64,000 bases of DNA from an uncultured Muribaculaceae bacterium (GTDB lineage Bacteria > Bacteroidota > Bacteroidia > Bacteroidales > Muribaculaceae), in NCBI GenBank assembly GCA_905233915.1, contig CAJOFM010000001.1, positions 145,475 through 209,474 of the forward strand, in the 5' to 3' direction. Shown one piece after another: positions 41,212 to 48,905 of this stretch. The notes below the pieces were generated by a model that saw nothing but the letters and a program-made list of their open reading frames with translations, made no database searches and was not told where the DNA came from. Numbering within the stretch: position 1 is the first letter of the stretch; every line of letters starts with the position of its first letter. The position numbers were made by a program, and so were the translations under genes.

Positions 41212-41378
41212 TTTTCGTCCGTTTCGTCCGCGCGTGCACGTGCCTGTTGTCTCGGGTCCTGCGGGGCTAATGCTGATTACGCTAATTCATCTAATTAACG
41301 CTAAGTTTTTTTCATTGGCTCCCGCACCGTAGGGCCTCGCCTTGGCGTGGCCGTTTGCCTCACGCTAAGACGCTAAGA
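41212..41378 (+). repeat. Dispersed repeat R2, copy 1
   Basis: Contains CGTCCGTTTCGTCCGCGCGT, then GCGGGGCTAATGCTGATTAC and CCGTAGGGCCTCGCCTTGGC. The inverted copy at 43965-44144 is closely similar along its length, so together they bracket the peptidase gene. A third copy is at 49861-49992. The 961-bp gap after the PNPOx-like gene otherwise holds repeat copy C, a copy of the 13454 repeat at 41531 and no convincing gene. Confidence 0.75.
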
Positions 41379-41530
41379 TTTCAGTTTTCAGTTTTTAGTT
41401 GGCATCCGCATCCCTAAAGCCTAAAACCTAATATTATCCGTCCGTTTCGTCCGCGCACGCACGTGTCCAAATTAAAAACAAGAAATACAACTATCTATCA
41501 AACAACAGATATATCTGATACATCTGACGG

Positions 41531-41590
41531 CATCCGCACACGGTTCCAAACAACCTCAACAACAAAGATGACGAGAACAACAAAGTATGA
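41531..41590 (+). repeat. Short dispersed repeat, copy 2 (other copy at 13454)
   Basis: TCCGCACACGG, CAAACAACCT and AACAAAGATGAC occur in the same order as in the 13454 copy. A 79-codon open frame over it (41463-41702) has no recognisable features. Confidence 0.45.
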
Positions 41591-41826
41591 CGGGGAGAAG
41601 CATTTGTTTGGCGACTCGACGGATTGGGTGGAGTTCGGGTGGTTCAGCAGGGAGGAGTTCTTGAAGGTTATCGGGGACGGTTGGTGGCGGCGTGAACATT
41701 GACGGCAACGCCTTGAAAACTGATGGTTGTGCGTATGCATGCGGACGGAACGGAAAAGGCGGAAAACTATTGAGTAGAGTATATATTTATTTTGTTTGTG
41801 TCAGTACTTGCGAGGACAACAACCCG

Positions 41827-41859
41827 TTTTCCGTTTCTTCCGTTTTCCGTTTCTTCCGT
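41827..41859 (+). repeat. TTTTCCGTTTCTTCCG tandem repeat
   Basis: A 17-bp unit (TTTTCCGTTTCTTCCG plus one base) in two copies, in the gap upstream of repeat copy C. Confidence 0.6.
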
Positions 41860-41961
41860 TATATATATAATAGGCGGACGGACGGAAAAGGCACAGGGAT
41901 AAAATAGGGACGGTTCTTTTGATGTAATTTTGATGTAATTTTCCTGGGTGGGGCACAAGGA

Positions 41962-42120
41962 AAAAGCCGCCAGGCTGTTAAGGTGAATCTTAGCGGCCTG
42001 GCGGCTTAGCGTGTCTGTCGCCCCTTCGGGGCTTATTATTGGGTGGGTACCTATAGAACACAGGGGTTCCGTGCTTCGCACTTCACCCCTGCCTATACCC
42101 TTAACAGCCCTAACGGGCTT
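41962..42120 (+). repeat. Multi-hairpin dispersed repeat, copy C
   Basis: Starts with a perfect 11-bp stem (41964-41974 with 41997-42007) and continues with GCCCCTTCGGGGC, CAGGGGT...ACCCCTG and a TTAACAGCCCTAACGGGCTT hairpin. Compared with copy A, several stem bases change on both sides, so pairing is kept. It probably also terminates the peptidase gene (stop at 42145). Confidence 0.75.
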
Positions 42121-42144
42121 CACTGTTGTTTGAAAAGTCAAGGG

Positions 42145-43548
42145 TTAGTCGTCGGTGCCGAAGAGGGGGTCTTCGGGCATGACCATCACGGGCTTGGTTT
42201 CGGCGGCCTTGAGGATGTGCTGCGGCACATACTTCTTGTCCACGACGAGACGGAAGGAGTACTCGTTGAACCACTCGTTGGTCATGATGATGTATCCCTT
42301 GTGGCCGCTGTCGCCGCCCCAGGAGTTCTCGACTTTCCACTTGACGGGCTTGCCGTTTTCATCAAGGTCGACGGCGGTGAGCGTCATGGCGTGGGTCGAG
42401 CCGCTGTCGAAGGTGGCGATGCGCTGGGCCTTGTCCATGGGGAAGGTTGTGCCGAACAGGGTGGCGTAGTCGAAGTTGTCGAGGGCGAGGTAACCGTTGT
42501 CGCGGTTGAGCTGCTTGCCCACGTCGAAGCTGGCATAGAGCTTGGTGGTATCCTGGAGCGAGGCGATGGCCATGGCTGCGATGTCCTCCATGGGCAGGTT
42601 GACGTAGCGCCAGTTGTGACCGTCGTAGGTGTGGCGGTCATATTCCACCTCGTAGGTCTTGTAGTATTCCCTGCGGGGGTCGTTCATCGCCATGATGAAC
42701 GTGCCGTTGATGGGTCCGCCCACCGTCTCGCGGTAGAACTCGAGCGGGGTGTAGGTGCGGGCCGGGCCCACGGCCTTACCATCCTTGTCGCGGAAGGCGT
42801 AGGTGAACGACTTGATGGGTTCGCCCAGGGTGAGCGAGAGCATGGAATAGATGGTGCCCAGCATCTCGGTCTTGCGCTGGTTGATGGCCTTTTTGCTCTT
42901 CTTGTCGGCGACCATCTGCCGCAGTTCCAGGCCGAATTCACGCAGCTTGGAGGCGACGAGCTGGCTCATGCGTGAGGTGCGCTCGGCCGAGTAGGTCTCG
43001 GGCTGGGCCTCAACGGGCACGAGGCCATATTTCTCGGCCAGGTCGGCCGCGCCGCAGAAGGTGCCGCCATCGTTCATGGGATGGTGGAAGAAGAACTGCA
43101 CGCGGGTGTCGTCGATGGGCTTGTCGGCACAATCAATCACGCCTTGCAGCATGAGGTTGGCCTTCTCGAGCTGGTCGTAGAAGAACAGGTAGTCGTGAGA
43201 AAATTCCACGGCAATGGAGTCGCCGTGACGACGAGCGAAGTTGGCGCGCAGCACGTTGAAGCTGGAGTACATCCAGCAACGGCCGCTCTGCCGCTGATTG
43301 TGGATTGACTGCTTGGGCGTCTCGATGCTGAAGTGGGTGTCGGTAATCTTGTTGTTGCGGTAGTTACGGGCAAGATCGTCGATGGAATTTGTCGCCATGG
43401 CATTGCTGATGGCCTTGTTTTGGTGGGCTGCCGAGGTGGCAACGATCTGGCGCATCATGTCGGGGCTGATGCCGCCCTGGGAACGGTCTTGTGCTGAGCC
43501 GGCAAAGGCGAGGCCTGCTGCCAGGGCAAGTGTGATGAATCTGTTCAT
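42145..43548 (-). CDS. Secreted C1-family peptidase (bleomycin hydrolase/PepC type)
   Basis: 467 residues from the ATG at 43548 (signal MNRFITLALAAGLAFAGSA); the frame is open to 43689, but that covers the promoter and leader. The active-site Cys is in QSGRCWMYSSFN near residue 96, the His in GSTHAMTLTAVD near 400 and the Asn in KVENSWGGDSG near 424. PepC/bleomycin hydrolases are usually cytoplasmic hexameric aminopeptidases; the export signal here is the Bacteroidetes variant. The gene lies within two nested pairs of inverted repeats and has a promoter-operator copy shared with the flavoprotein gene. Its leader RNA contains another repeat (43574-43640). Confidence 0.9.
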   Translation of the reverse strand: MNRFITLALAAGLAFAGSAQDRSQGGISPDMMRQIVATSAAHQNKAISNAMATNSIDDLARNYRNNKITDTHFSIETPKQSIHNQRQSGRCWMYSSFNVLRANFARRHGDSIAVEFSHDYLFFYDQLEKANLMLQGVIDCADKPIDDTRVQFFFHHPMNDGGTFCGAADLAEKYGLVPVEAQPETYSAERTSRMSQLVASKLREFGLELRQMVADKKSKKAINQRKTEMLGTIYSMLSLTLGEPIKSFTYAFRDKDGKAVGPARTYTPLEFYRETVGGPINGTFIMAMNDPRREYYKTYEVEYDRHTYDGHNWRYVNLPMEDIAAMAIASLQDTTKLYASFDVGKQLNRDNGYLALDNFDYATLFGTTFPMDKAQRIATFDSGSTHAMTLTAVDLDENGKPVKWKVENSWGGDSGHKGYIIMTNEWFNEYSFRLVVDKKYVPQHILKAAETKPVMVMPEDPLFGTDD

Positions 43549-43573
43549 ATCAAGTTGCGAAATGGTTTTAAAT

Positions 43574-43640
43574 AAACTTGGCTGCACCTCAGCCATTAAA
43601 AAACAAGTTTTTATGGCATTCGGTTTGCACAAGTTTTGCG
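43574..43640. repeat. Leader repeat, copy 1 (other copy at 56296)
   Basis: AAACTTGGCTGCACCTCAGC, then TATGGCATTCGGTTTGCACA and AGTTTTGCG. It lies in the expected 5' leader of the peptidase mRNA. The 56296-56360 copy matches in the same order. GCCAT/ATGGC arms could form a hairpin. Confidence 0.6.
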
Positions 43641-43686
43641 CGCCGGCACTCGGGCCATAGCGCAGGATTAATAGTTTCTTTGCCCA

Positions 43687-43718
43687 CAAAGGTAGTGCAA
43701 GTCGAGCGCAATGGCAAG
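43687..43718 (-). promoter_or_regulatory. Promoter of the PepC-like peptidase gene
   Basis: Minus strand CTTG at 43715-43718, a 20-bp spacer, then TACCTTTG at 43687-43694. Sequence and spacing repeat the promoter at 11819-11850. Confidence 0.7.
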
Positions 43719-43741
43719 AAAAAACAATTTTTCTTGCATTG
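43709..43741. promoter_or_regulatory. Operator-like palindrome overlapping the peptidase promoter
   Basis: CAATGGCAAGAAAAA (from 43709) pairs with TTTTTCTTGCATTG (to 43741), with one bulged base. It overlaps the -33 box, as does the related palindrome at 11841-11877. Confidence 0.5.
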
Positions 43742-43767
43742 CCGAAGCGCCGCCTACCTTCGCCGCC

Positions 43768-43881
43768 AGGCCAAGCTCCGTCAGGAGCGGCCAGAGCATA
43801 GGCAGGTGGTGCAACGAGGCGAAGCCGAGTGAAACCCCTGCAACGTGCACCACACCGGCATTAGCCCCAAGGGGGCGACAG
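43768..43881 (-). repeat. Multi-hairpin dispersed repeat, copy D (inverted)
   Basis: Reads as copy A on the minus strand: GCAGGGGTTTCACTCGGCTT, CGCCTCGTTGCACC and CGCTCCTGACGGAGCTTGG. With copy C it forms the inner inverted pair around the peptidase gene. Confidence 0.72.
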
Positions 43882-43964
43882 AAACTCTGCCGTTGAACTG
43901 AAATAATTATTTCAATGCTAATTTCGCTGATTTTACGAACTTTTCAGCTCGGCCAAAATCAAAA

Positions 43965-44144
43965 ACTTAGCGAATTAGCGGCTTAGCGTGAGGCAAGCGG
44001 CCACGCCAAGGCGAGGCCCTACGGTGCGGTAGCCAATCAAAAAAAAACTTAGCGTCAATTAGATTAATTAGCGTAATCAGCATTAGCCCCGCAGGGTCCA
44101 GGTCAACAGACCCGTGCACGCACGGACGAAACGGACGAAATGGA
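43965..44144 (-). repeat. Dispersed repeat R2, copy 2 (inverted)
   Basis: Inverted partner of 41212-41378 and direct partner of 49861-49992. It includes GCGGCCACGCCAAGGCGAGG and GCACGGACGAAACGGACGAA. The neighbouring 43900-43960 (TTTCAATGCTAATTTCGC) is shared with 49830-49850. Confidence 0.75.
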
Positions 44145-44257
44145 ACGAAATGAATGAGAAATGAGTATGTTCAAGTCTTAACAAAACATAAAAGTGAGTT
44201 TGTTAATACGTTGATTTGTCCATTTCTAACATCAAAGTGCGTAGCGAACATTTGGGG

Positions 44258-44294
44258 TGGTTCATTGTCATGTCAACCAACGTTAGTAACTTTG
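44258..44294 (+). promoter_or_regulatory. Promoter and inverted repeat upstream of the HxlR gene
   Basis: ATTG at 44264-44267, a 19-bp spacer, then TAACTTTG at 44287-44294. TGGTT (44258) and AACCA (44275-44279) form an inverted repeat over the -33 region, a possible operator for autoregulation. The ATG is 48 bp further. Confidence 0.55.
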
Positions 44295-44342
44295 CAACCG
44301 AAACGAGAGAAAAGTTAGTATAACTGATAATCAGAACGAAAT

Positions 44343-44717
44343 ATGTTACGAGACATTATAGTTGATCCATACTTTCCTGATTGCCCGATACGCAACATCC
44401 TGTCGCGCATCAGTGACCGCTGGTCGATGCTGATACTGTACACGCTCGACGGCAAGGACACGGCGATGCGCTATTCCGACATCCTCGCGGCCATCCCCGA
44501 CATCTCGCAGAAGATGCTCACCGTGGCGCTGCGCAATCTGGAGGCCGACGGGCTGGTGCTGAGGCAGGCCTATGCCGAGATTCCGCCACGGGTGGAGTAC
44601 AGCATCACCGAGCGCGGCAAGTCGCTCATGCCGCACATCAACAGCTTGATTGACTGGGCGCTGGCCAACCTGGCCGACATCTTGAACGACCGCAAGAATT
44701 ATTCATCCAAAAAATAA
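44343..44717 (+). CDS. HxlR-family transcriptional regulator
   Basis: A 124-residue winged-helix regulator. The HxlR pattern is clear: CPIRNILSRISDRWSMLILY, then YSDILAAIPDISQKMLTVAL and PRVEYSITERGKSL. HxlR proteins sense reactive electrophiles or oxidants, often by a conserved N-terminal Cys (C17 in FPDCPIR here). The cupin gene 23 bp downstream is the probable target. An inverted repeat overlaps its promoter. Confidence 0.92.
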   Translation: MLRDIIVDPYFPDCPIRNILSRISDRWSMLILYTLDGKDTAMRYSDILAAIPDISQKMLTVALRNLEADGLVLRQAYAEIPPRVEYSITERGKSLMPHINSLIDWALANLADILNDRKNYSSKK

Positions 44718-44740
44718 CATTAATCACATTTTACAACACA

Positions 44741-45196
44741 ATGAAACAGATTGAAAAGATTGCACAGGGTGCAAATTATGCCGCCATCAACGTTGGCCGC
44801 ATCAGCGAGATTATTGAACACGAGTTGCCCATGGGCCCGGACTTCACGATTCAGGGCAAGGTCTTCGGCGGACAGGCCGTTGGCGCTGCTGCCAGCGAGT
44901 TCTCTTTCCAGACGCTCGTTCCCGGACAGGACAGCGGTTTCCTCCACACCCACAAGACCCACGAGGAGCTCTACTTCATCCTGCGTGGCGAGGGCCAGTA
45001 CCAGGTCGATGGTGAAATTTTCCCCGTCAGCGAGGGTAGCGTCATCCGCGTGTCGCCCAACGGCAAGCGTGCGTTGAAGAACACGGGCAACGAGAACCTG
45101 ACGATGCTCTGCATCCAGTACAAGGCCACCCCGTTCACCGAGGCCGACAGCCCCATGACCGACGGCAACATCCTGCAAGAGCCCCTCAACTGGTAA
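44741..45196 (+). CDS. Single-domain cupin protein
   Basis: A 151-residue cupin. Metal-site motif 1 is GFLHTHKTHEELYFILRGEG (about residues 66-85); motif 2 is in VSEGSVIRVSPNGKRALKN. It lies behind an HxlR regulator gene and probably responds to the same signal. The last 80 bp of this gene, including the stop, occur again exactly at 48762-48841 behind an unrelated gene start. Function unknown. Confidence 0.88.
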   Translation: MKQIEKIAQGANYAAINVGRISEIIEHELPMGPDFTIQGKVFGGQAVGAAASEFSFQTLVPGQDSGFLHTHKTHEELYFILRGEGQYQVDGEIFPVSEGSVIRVSPNGKRALKNTGNENLTMLCIQYKATPFTEADSPMTDGNILQEPLNW

Positions 45197-45228
45197 GCTA
45201 CACTTGCAGGCATTCGGCTAAGGAGTTA

Positions 45229-45258
45229 GTGAGGTGGGCGAATAATCGTCCACCTCAC
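45229..45258. terminator. 13-bp hairpin between convergent cupin and antiporter genes
   Basis: GTGAGGTGGGCGA (45229-45241) pairs with TCGTCCACCTCAC (45246-45258), one G-T pair, loop ATAA. There is no strong T-run on either side. The stem core (GGTGGGCGA) recurs at 51837-51858. Confidence 0.6.
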
Positions 45259-45287
45259 AAAACTTCGTCAGTAACACACCCCTCACG

Positions 45288-46262
45288 TTAACGTGAAAAC
45301 AGATAGGCGGTGTAGCCTACATAACATAGCAGAAAAATGATGCCCTCGATGCGGTCAAAGCGATGTTTCCCGAAGGTGAATACAACCATATAGGTCATAA
45401 CGCCAGCGCCCAGCATCACCAGGTAATCAACCATGTTGATGTCAACCACGGTTATGGGCTTGATGGTTGCGGACAGGCCCAATACAAACAAGATGTTGAA
45501 CACGTTGCTGCCCAATACATTGCCCAAAGCCAGCTGAGGGTTGTTCTTACATGCCGCAACAATGGAAGTAATAAGTTCAGGCAACGATGTGCCCACCGCC
45601 ACGATGGTGATAGCAATTACCGCCTCGCTCATGCCCCATGCCCTTGCCAAGTTCTTGGCCGATTCCAGGAAGAGGTTGCCACCAAAAATCAATCCAGCCA
45701 GTGACGCGATGGCTATCGCCCACAGCAAGACGGGATTCCTTCCCGTGAATTTGCTCTTGGCTGCTTCATCGGTTTCTTGTTGCGCCTCTTGGGCACACCT
45801 TCCGTTGCCAAATACCACATATATCATGTAACTGACAAACAGCATCAGAAATATGATTCCGTCTATGCGTGATAGCGTGTTCCCGTTACTTCCAAAAACA
45901 AACTTGTCGTTGGAGAGCAACAGCAACAACACGGTGGCGAAAATGCCGAAAGGTATGTCACGGCGCTGCGTCCCTCGTTCGATGGCAAAAGGCAGTATAA
46001 CCGCCGACACGCCCAGGATGAGCAATATATTGGCGATATTGCTGCCGACCACATTACCCATGGCAACGTCGCCGCTGCCGCTAAGTGCCGAGGAGATGCT
46101 CACAAACAACTCGGGCGAGGAAGTCCCCATGCCCACGATGGTCAGTCCGATGATAAAGTTAGAAACGTGGGCACGCTGGGCTATCGCTACCGACGAATCG
46201 ACCAGGAGGTCGGCCGCCAGTAGTAATAGACCTAATCCAAGTGCTAAAAACAAATAGTCCAT
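45288..46262 (-). CDS. Calcium/sodium antiporter (YrbG/CaCA family)
   Basis: 324 residues from the ATG at 46262 (MDYLFLALGLGLLLLAADLL); the frame is open to 46352 but the upstream residues do not fit the family. Two inverted alpha-repeats are seen: GMGTSSPELFVSISSAL with GNVVGSNIANILLILG, and VGTSLPELITSIVAACK with GNVLGSNVFNILFVLG. It exchanges cations (calcium or sodium/proton) across the inner membrane. It starts 52 bp after the NhaD-type antiporter gene stop, so the two may be cotranscribed. Confidence 0.92.
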   Translation of the reverse strand: MDYLFLALGLGLLLLAADLLVDSSVAIAQRAHVSNFIIGLTIVGMGTSSPELFVSISSALSGSGDVAMGNVVGSNIANILLILGVSAVILPFAIERGTQRRDIPFGIFATVLLLLLSNDKFVFGSNGNTLSRIDGIIFLMLFVSYMIYVVFGNGRCAQEAQQETDEAAKSKFTGRNPVLLWAIAIASLAGLIFGGNLFLESAKNLARAWGMSEAVIAITIVAVGTSLPELITSIVAACKNNPQLALGNVLGSNVFNILFVLGLSATIKPITVVDINMVDYLVMLGAGVMTYMVVFTFGKHRFDRIEGIIFLLCYVGYTAYLFSR

Positions 46263-46314
46263 GCGAGTAAAATAATAGTACATATGTGTGCCAACTGCAG
46301 TTACTTGAAATGTG

Positions 46315-47634
46315 TCAAAGATGCATGAGCCAGTAACCGAGCATACCGGCAAGATAGCCTATAATGGCAATGGGAGTGATGTGCTTGGCGTACCAGCCAA
46401 ATGAGACCTTCTCGAGCCCCATCACAACGACACCGGCAGCCGAACCGATGATGAGGATGGAACCTCCGGTGCCGGCGCAGTAGGCCAGCAGCTGCCAGAA
46501 AATGCCATCCACCGCCATGTCGCCAGCCTCGGCCAGCGGATACATTCCCATACATCCAGCCACGAGGGGCACATTGTCCACAATGCTTGAGATGACACCG
46601 ATGATGCCCGTCACCATATAGTGGTTGCCGCCGCTGGCCGTGTCGAGCCATAGCCCCAATGCCGTGAGCACTCCGATTTCCTTCAAGGCACTCACAGCCA
46701 TCAAGATGCCGAGGAAAAACAGGATGGTTGCCATGTCGATGTGTGACAAGAGCTGTGCCACCCTGTGAGATGCAGTCTCATCGGCTTTCAAATGGGCGTA
46801 GAACACCTCGGTCGTGATCCATAACAAGGCAAGCACAAACAGGATGCCGACAAAAGGAGGCAGATCGGTCAGATACCTGAACACTGGGACAAACATCAGT
46901 CCTCCCACCCCAAGCACAAACACCATCTTTCGCTCCCATGCGGTCAACTCATTCTCGCCGGGTTGTTGATCATGGCTTTTCTGCCCAGTTGTTCGTAACT
47001 CGCCTTTGAGTGCAAATTGGAGCAAGAAGGCCGGTACAATCATTGACAACAGCGAAGGCAGCAGCAAATGCAGTACAGCGCCAGCCGCAGTGATCATGCC
47101 ACCATTCCATAACATGATAGTGGTAACGTCACCGATGGGCGAGAATGCACCGCCAGAATTGGCTGCTATGATAATGGCGGCATCATAGATGAGCCGTTCC
47201 TGCCTCTCAGTAACCAGTTTGCGCAGCACCATGATGAGCACGATGCTTGTCGTGAGGTTGTCCAGGACAGCACTCAAGAAAAAGGTCAAGACAGCAATTC
47301 GCCACAACAGGCGGCGCTTGCTTGTCGTGCCGAGTGCGTCACGAACAAAATTAAAGCCCCCATTTTGATCGACGACCTCGACAATCGTCATGGCTCCCAT
47401 CAAGAAAAACAATGTGGTTGAGGTTTCTCCCAAGTCGTTTTCCAGGGCTCCGCCAGCCGCTGCAATCGCATTTTCCACATCAGGAAAATACAATCCTGGC
47501 GATAACATGACAAGTGTCCAACAGGCTACAAACATAAACAGTGCCACAGCAGCCTTGTTCACCTTTGTCACGCTTTCAAGCGCAATGCACACATACCCAA
47601 AGACAAATGCTGCTACAATCGCTATCGTCAACAT
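46315..47634 (-). CDS. nhaD: NhaD-type sodium/proton antiporter
   Basis: About 439 residues from the ATG at 47634; an in-frame TTG lies 6 bp earlier. About 12 membrane segments. NhaD-type features are FFLMGAMTIVEVVDQNGGFN, FFLSAVLDNLTTSIVLIMVL, then AAIIIAANSGGAFSPIGDVT and SSIVDNVPLVAGCMGMYP. These enzymes export sodium or lithium in exchange for protons. The gene is 26 bp behind an unknown cytoplasmic protein gene and ahead of the CaCA antiporter gene. Confidence 0.92.
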   Translation of the reverse strand: MLTIAIVAAFVFGYVCIALESVTKVNKAAVALFMFVACWTLVMLSPGLYFPDVENAIAAAGGALENDLGETSTTLFFLMGAMTIVEVVDQNGGFNFVRDALGTTSKRRLLWRIAVLTFFLSAVLDNLTTSIVLIMVLRKLVTERQERLIYDAAIIIAANSGGAFSPIGDVTTIMLWNGGMITAAGAVLHLLLPSLLSMIVPAFLLQFALKGELRTTGQKSHDQQPGENELTAWERKMVFVLGVGGLMFVPVFRYLTDLPPFVGILFVLALLWITTEVFYAHLKADETASHRVAQLLSHIDMATILFFLGILMAVSALKEIGVLTALGLWLDTASGGNHYMVTGIIGVISSIVDNVPLVAGCMGMYPLAEAGDMAVDGIFWQLLAYCAGTGGSILIIGSAAGVVVMGLEKVSFGWYAKHITPIAIIGYLAGMLGYWLMHL

Positions 47635-47660
47635 ATTCAAGAAAGAGTCAACAGTTATGA

Positions 47661-48056
47661 TTACAGGATTGAACTTACCAGTTGCGCTTGCTCACCTTCA
47701 AAGAAAGCGGGCTCGGTAATGGGATGGTAGGCATACTCGTCACCAAACCGCAGCAGTTGCAGGGCCACAAAATTCTTGTCCTCAGACAGGCAAATGTCCA
47801 ACTCGACATTGCCGATAGGCTGTTTCTTGGCGCGGAATGACTTCACCGCTGCTGCAAGACCCTTGTCGTCACTTTCGATGATACGTTGCAACTGATCGAC
47901 GGCATCAGCGTGATAATTGTCCCTGATGACCTTGACCGGAGACCCGGTGGGGATATAAACAAGTCGCTTCTTGAGACCGAACAAGATGGATTTAACACTC
48001 AGTTTTTCATGAGCCAATAAGGCATTGGCCATTTGTAAATTATTGAAATTTGCCAT
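47661..48056 (-). CDS. Unknown 131-residue protein upstream of nhaD
   Basis: No family recognised. No signal peptide or membrane segment. It has a helical start (MANFNNLQMANALLAHEKLS), RLVYIPTGSPVKVIRD in the middle, and a C-terminal beta-rich part (PIGNVELDICLSEDKNFVAL). Its spacing to nhaD (26 bp) suggests an operon and a possible role in ion homeostasis, which is only positional. Confidence 0.65.
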   Translation of the reverse strand: MANFNNLQMANALLAHEKLSVKSILFGLKKRLVYIPTGSPVKVIRDNYHADAVDQLQRIIESDDKGLAAAVKSFRAKKQPIGNVELDICLSEDKNFVALQLLRFGDEYAYHPITEPAFFEGEQAQLVSSIL

Positions 48057-48117
48057 AATATGATTATTTCTATTGTGCTATACATTGAATGGTGTCGCAT
48101 GGGCATGACCCATACGG

Positions 48118-48142
48118 CAAAAAGACCGTGAAAGGCTCACGG
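48118..48142 (-). terminator. Rho-independent terminator on the minus strand
   Basis: On the minus strand CCGTGA pairs with TCACGG around GCCTT, followed by TCTTTTT. It lies 38 bp after the stop of the 48180 gene and supports that gene being expressed. Confidence 0.65.
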
Positions 48143-48179
48143 CTTGAATGCGGAAAGAGAAATCAATAACAGATGCTGT

Positions 48180-48596
48180 CTAACACAATAGTCGGCAGAG
48201 CGTTATTACATAGTAATTAACGGCTCTGGATTTGCGCACGGGTGACGAGACCCGCTCAACGACGAATAGCCCTGACAGGGCAAGCGGTGTATAAATGTTG
48301 TCGCACAATCGGTTGGCTGAACGGCGCATGATATTTGTGCGCATCAATGTTGTGCGGTACTTGGCAGTGGTTACCAGGCGGGAGCTCTGTGATGGCACTA
48401 TTGCTGGAAGTTGAGCGGGGGCACTCAACATCTGGTAGCCGTCATGTGAAAACGGCGTGGGCTCATCATTGGATTTCAACTCACCCCTCGTCAGTTCAGG
48501 ACCGGAAGAGGCATCTTGATGGGTGGTGGCAATGCCTGTGACACCCAGCAATGCCATCATCATACAAAATGCCCATATCCTAAACTTTTCCTTCAT
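48180..48596 (-). CDS. Small secreted protein of unknown function
   Basis: About 138 residues from the ATG at 48596 (MKEKFRIWAFCMMMALLGVT); the frame is open to 48614, but that ATG overlaps the -7 box. A signal peptide is followed by a Ser/Pro/Thr-rich stretch and an Arg-rich region (RTNIMRRSANRLC). No domain recognised. A TATTTTTG element and a minus-strand terminator bracket it, which favours a real gene. Composition is unremarkable. Confidence 0.5.
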   Translation of the reverse strand: MKEKFRIWAFCMMMALLGVTGIATTHQDASSGPELTRGELKSNDEPTPFSHDGYQMLSAPAQLPAIVPSQSSRLVTTAKYRTTLMRTNIMRRSANRLCDNIYTPLALSGLFVVERVSSPVRKSRAVNYYVITLCRLLC

Positions 48597-48611
48597 AATG
48601 GATTCAAGCCA

Positions 48612-48619
48612 CAAAAATA
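48612..48619 (-). promoter_or_regulatory. -7 element of the 48180 gene
   Basis: Minus-strand TATTTTTG, 15 bp upstream of the ATG at 48596. Confidence 0.45.
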
Positions 48620-48667
48620 CAATTAATAATTAACACGCCCCAATCTGGAGCTCATTTTTCAGGATAT

Positions 48668-48763
48668 TTGTTGTCTTTTTTCATCTCACGACACAAACAC
48701 ACATTTACCACAAACCATAATCGATAGAATATGTCAATAACATTGAACACCCTACTCAAGGAG
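48668..48763 (+). repeat. Duplicated gene-start region, degraded copy
   Basis: Matches 56174-56270 along its length (ACGACACAAACA..., ATCGATAGAATATGTCA). In this copy the -7 element is lost (CACATTTA in place of TACCTTTG), so the region is probably silent. Confidence 0.65.
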
Positions 48764-48841
48764 TACAAGGCCACCCCGTTCACCGAGGCCGACAGCCCCA
48801 TGACCGACGGCAACATCCTGCAAGAGCCCCTCAACTGGTAA
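48731..48841 (+). pseudogene. Chimeric gene remnant: foreign start joined to the cupin 3' end
   Basis: A 36-codon frame. The first 10 codons (MSITLNTLLK) match the start of the fragment at 56238 (MSVTLNTQLE). From base 48762 onward it is an exact 80-bp copy of the end of the 44741 cupin gene (45117-45196), in the same reading frame, through the stop. The protein lacks every cupin motif and its promoter copy is broken. This records a deletion or recombination that joined two gene ends. Confidence 0.8.
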
Positions 48842-48905
48842 CTTCAGGGCATACGATTATGTTTATTTACACCGAGCGCACCCACGAAGGTGCGTTCGGA
48901 TTTAT

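Noticed and set aside
41463-41702. 79-codon frame in the gap before repeat copy C
   Set aside because: It overlaps dispersed repeat sequence, has no promoter or homology I recognise, and reads like repeat-derived noise.
41767-42141. 124-codon minus-strand frame through repeat copy C
   Set aside because: It runs across the hairpin repeat; other copies of the repeat do not keep this frame open.
42043-42975. 310-codon plus-strand frame over the PepC-like gene
   Set aside because: Low-complexity Val/Gly/His-rich product from the complement of a GC-rich gene; the minus frame has the full catalytic triad.
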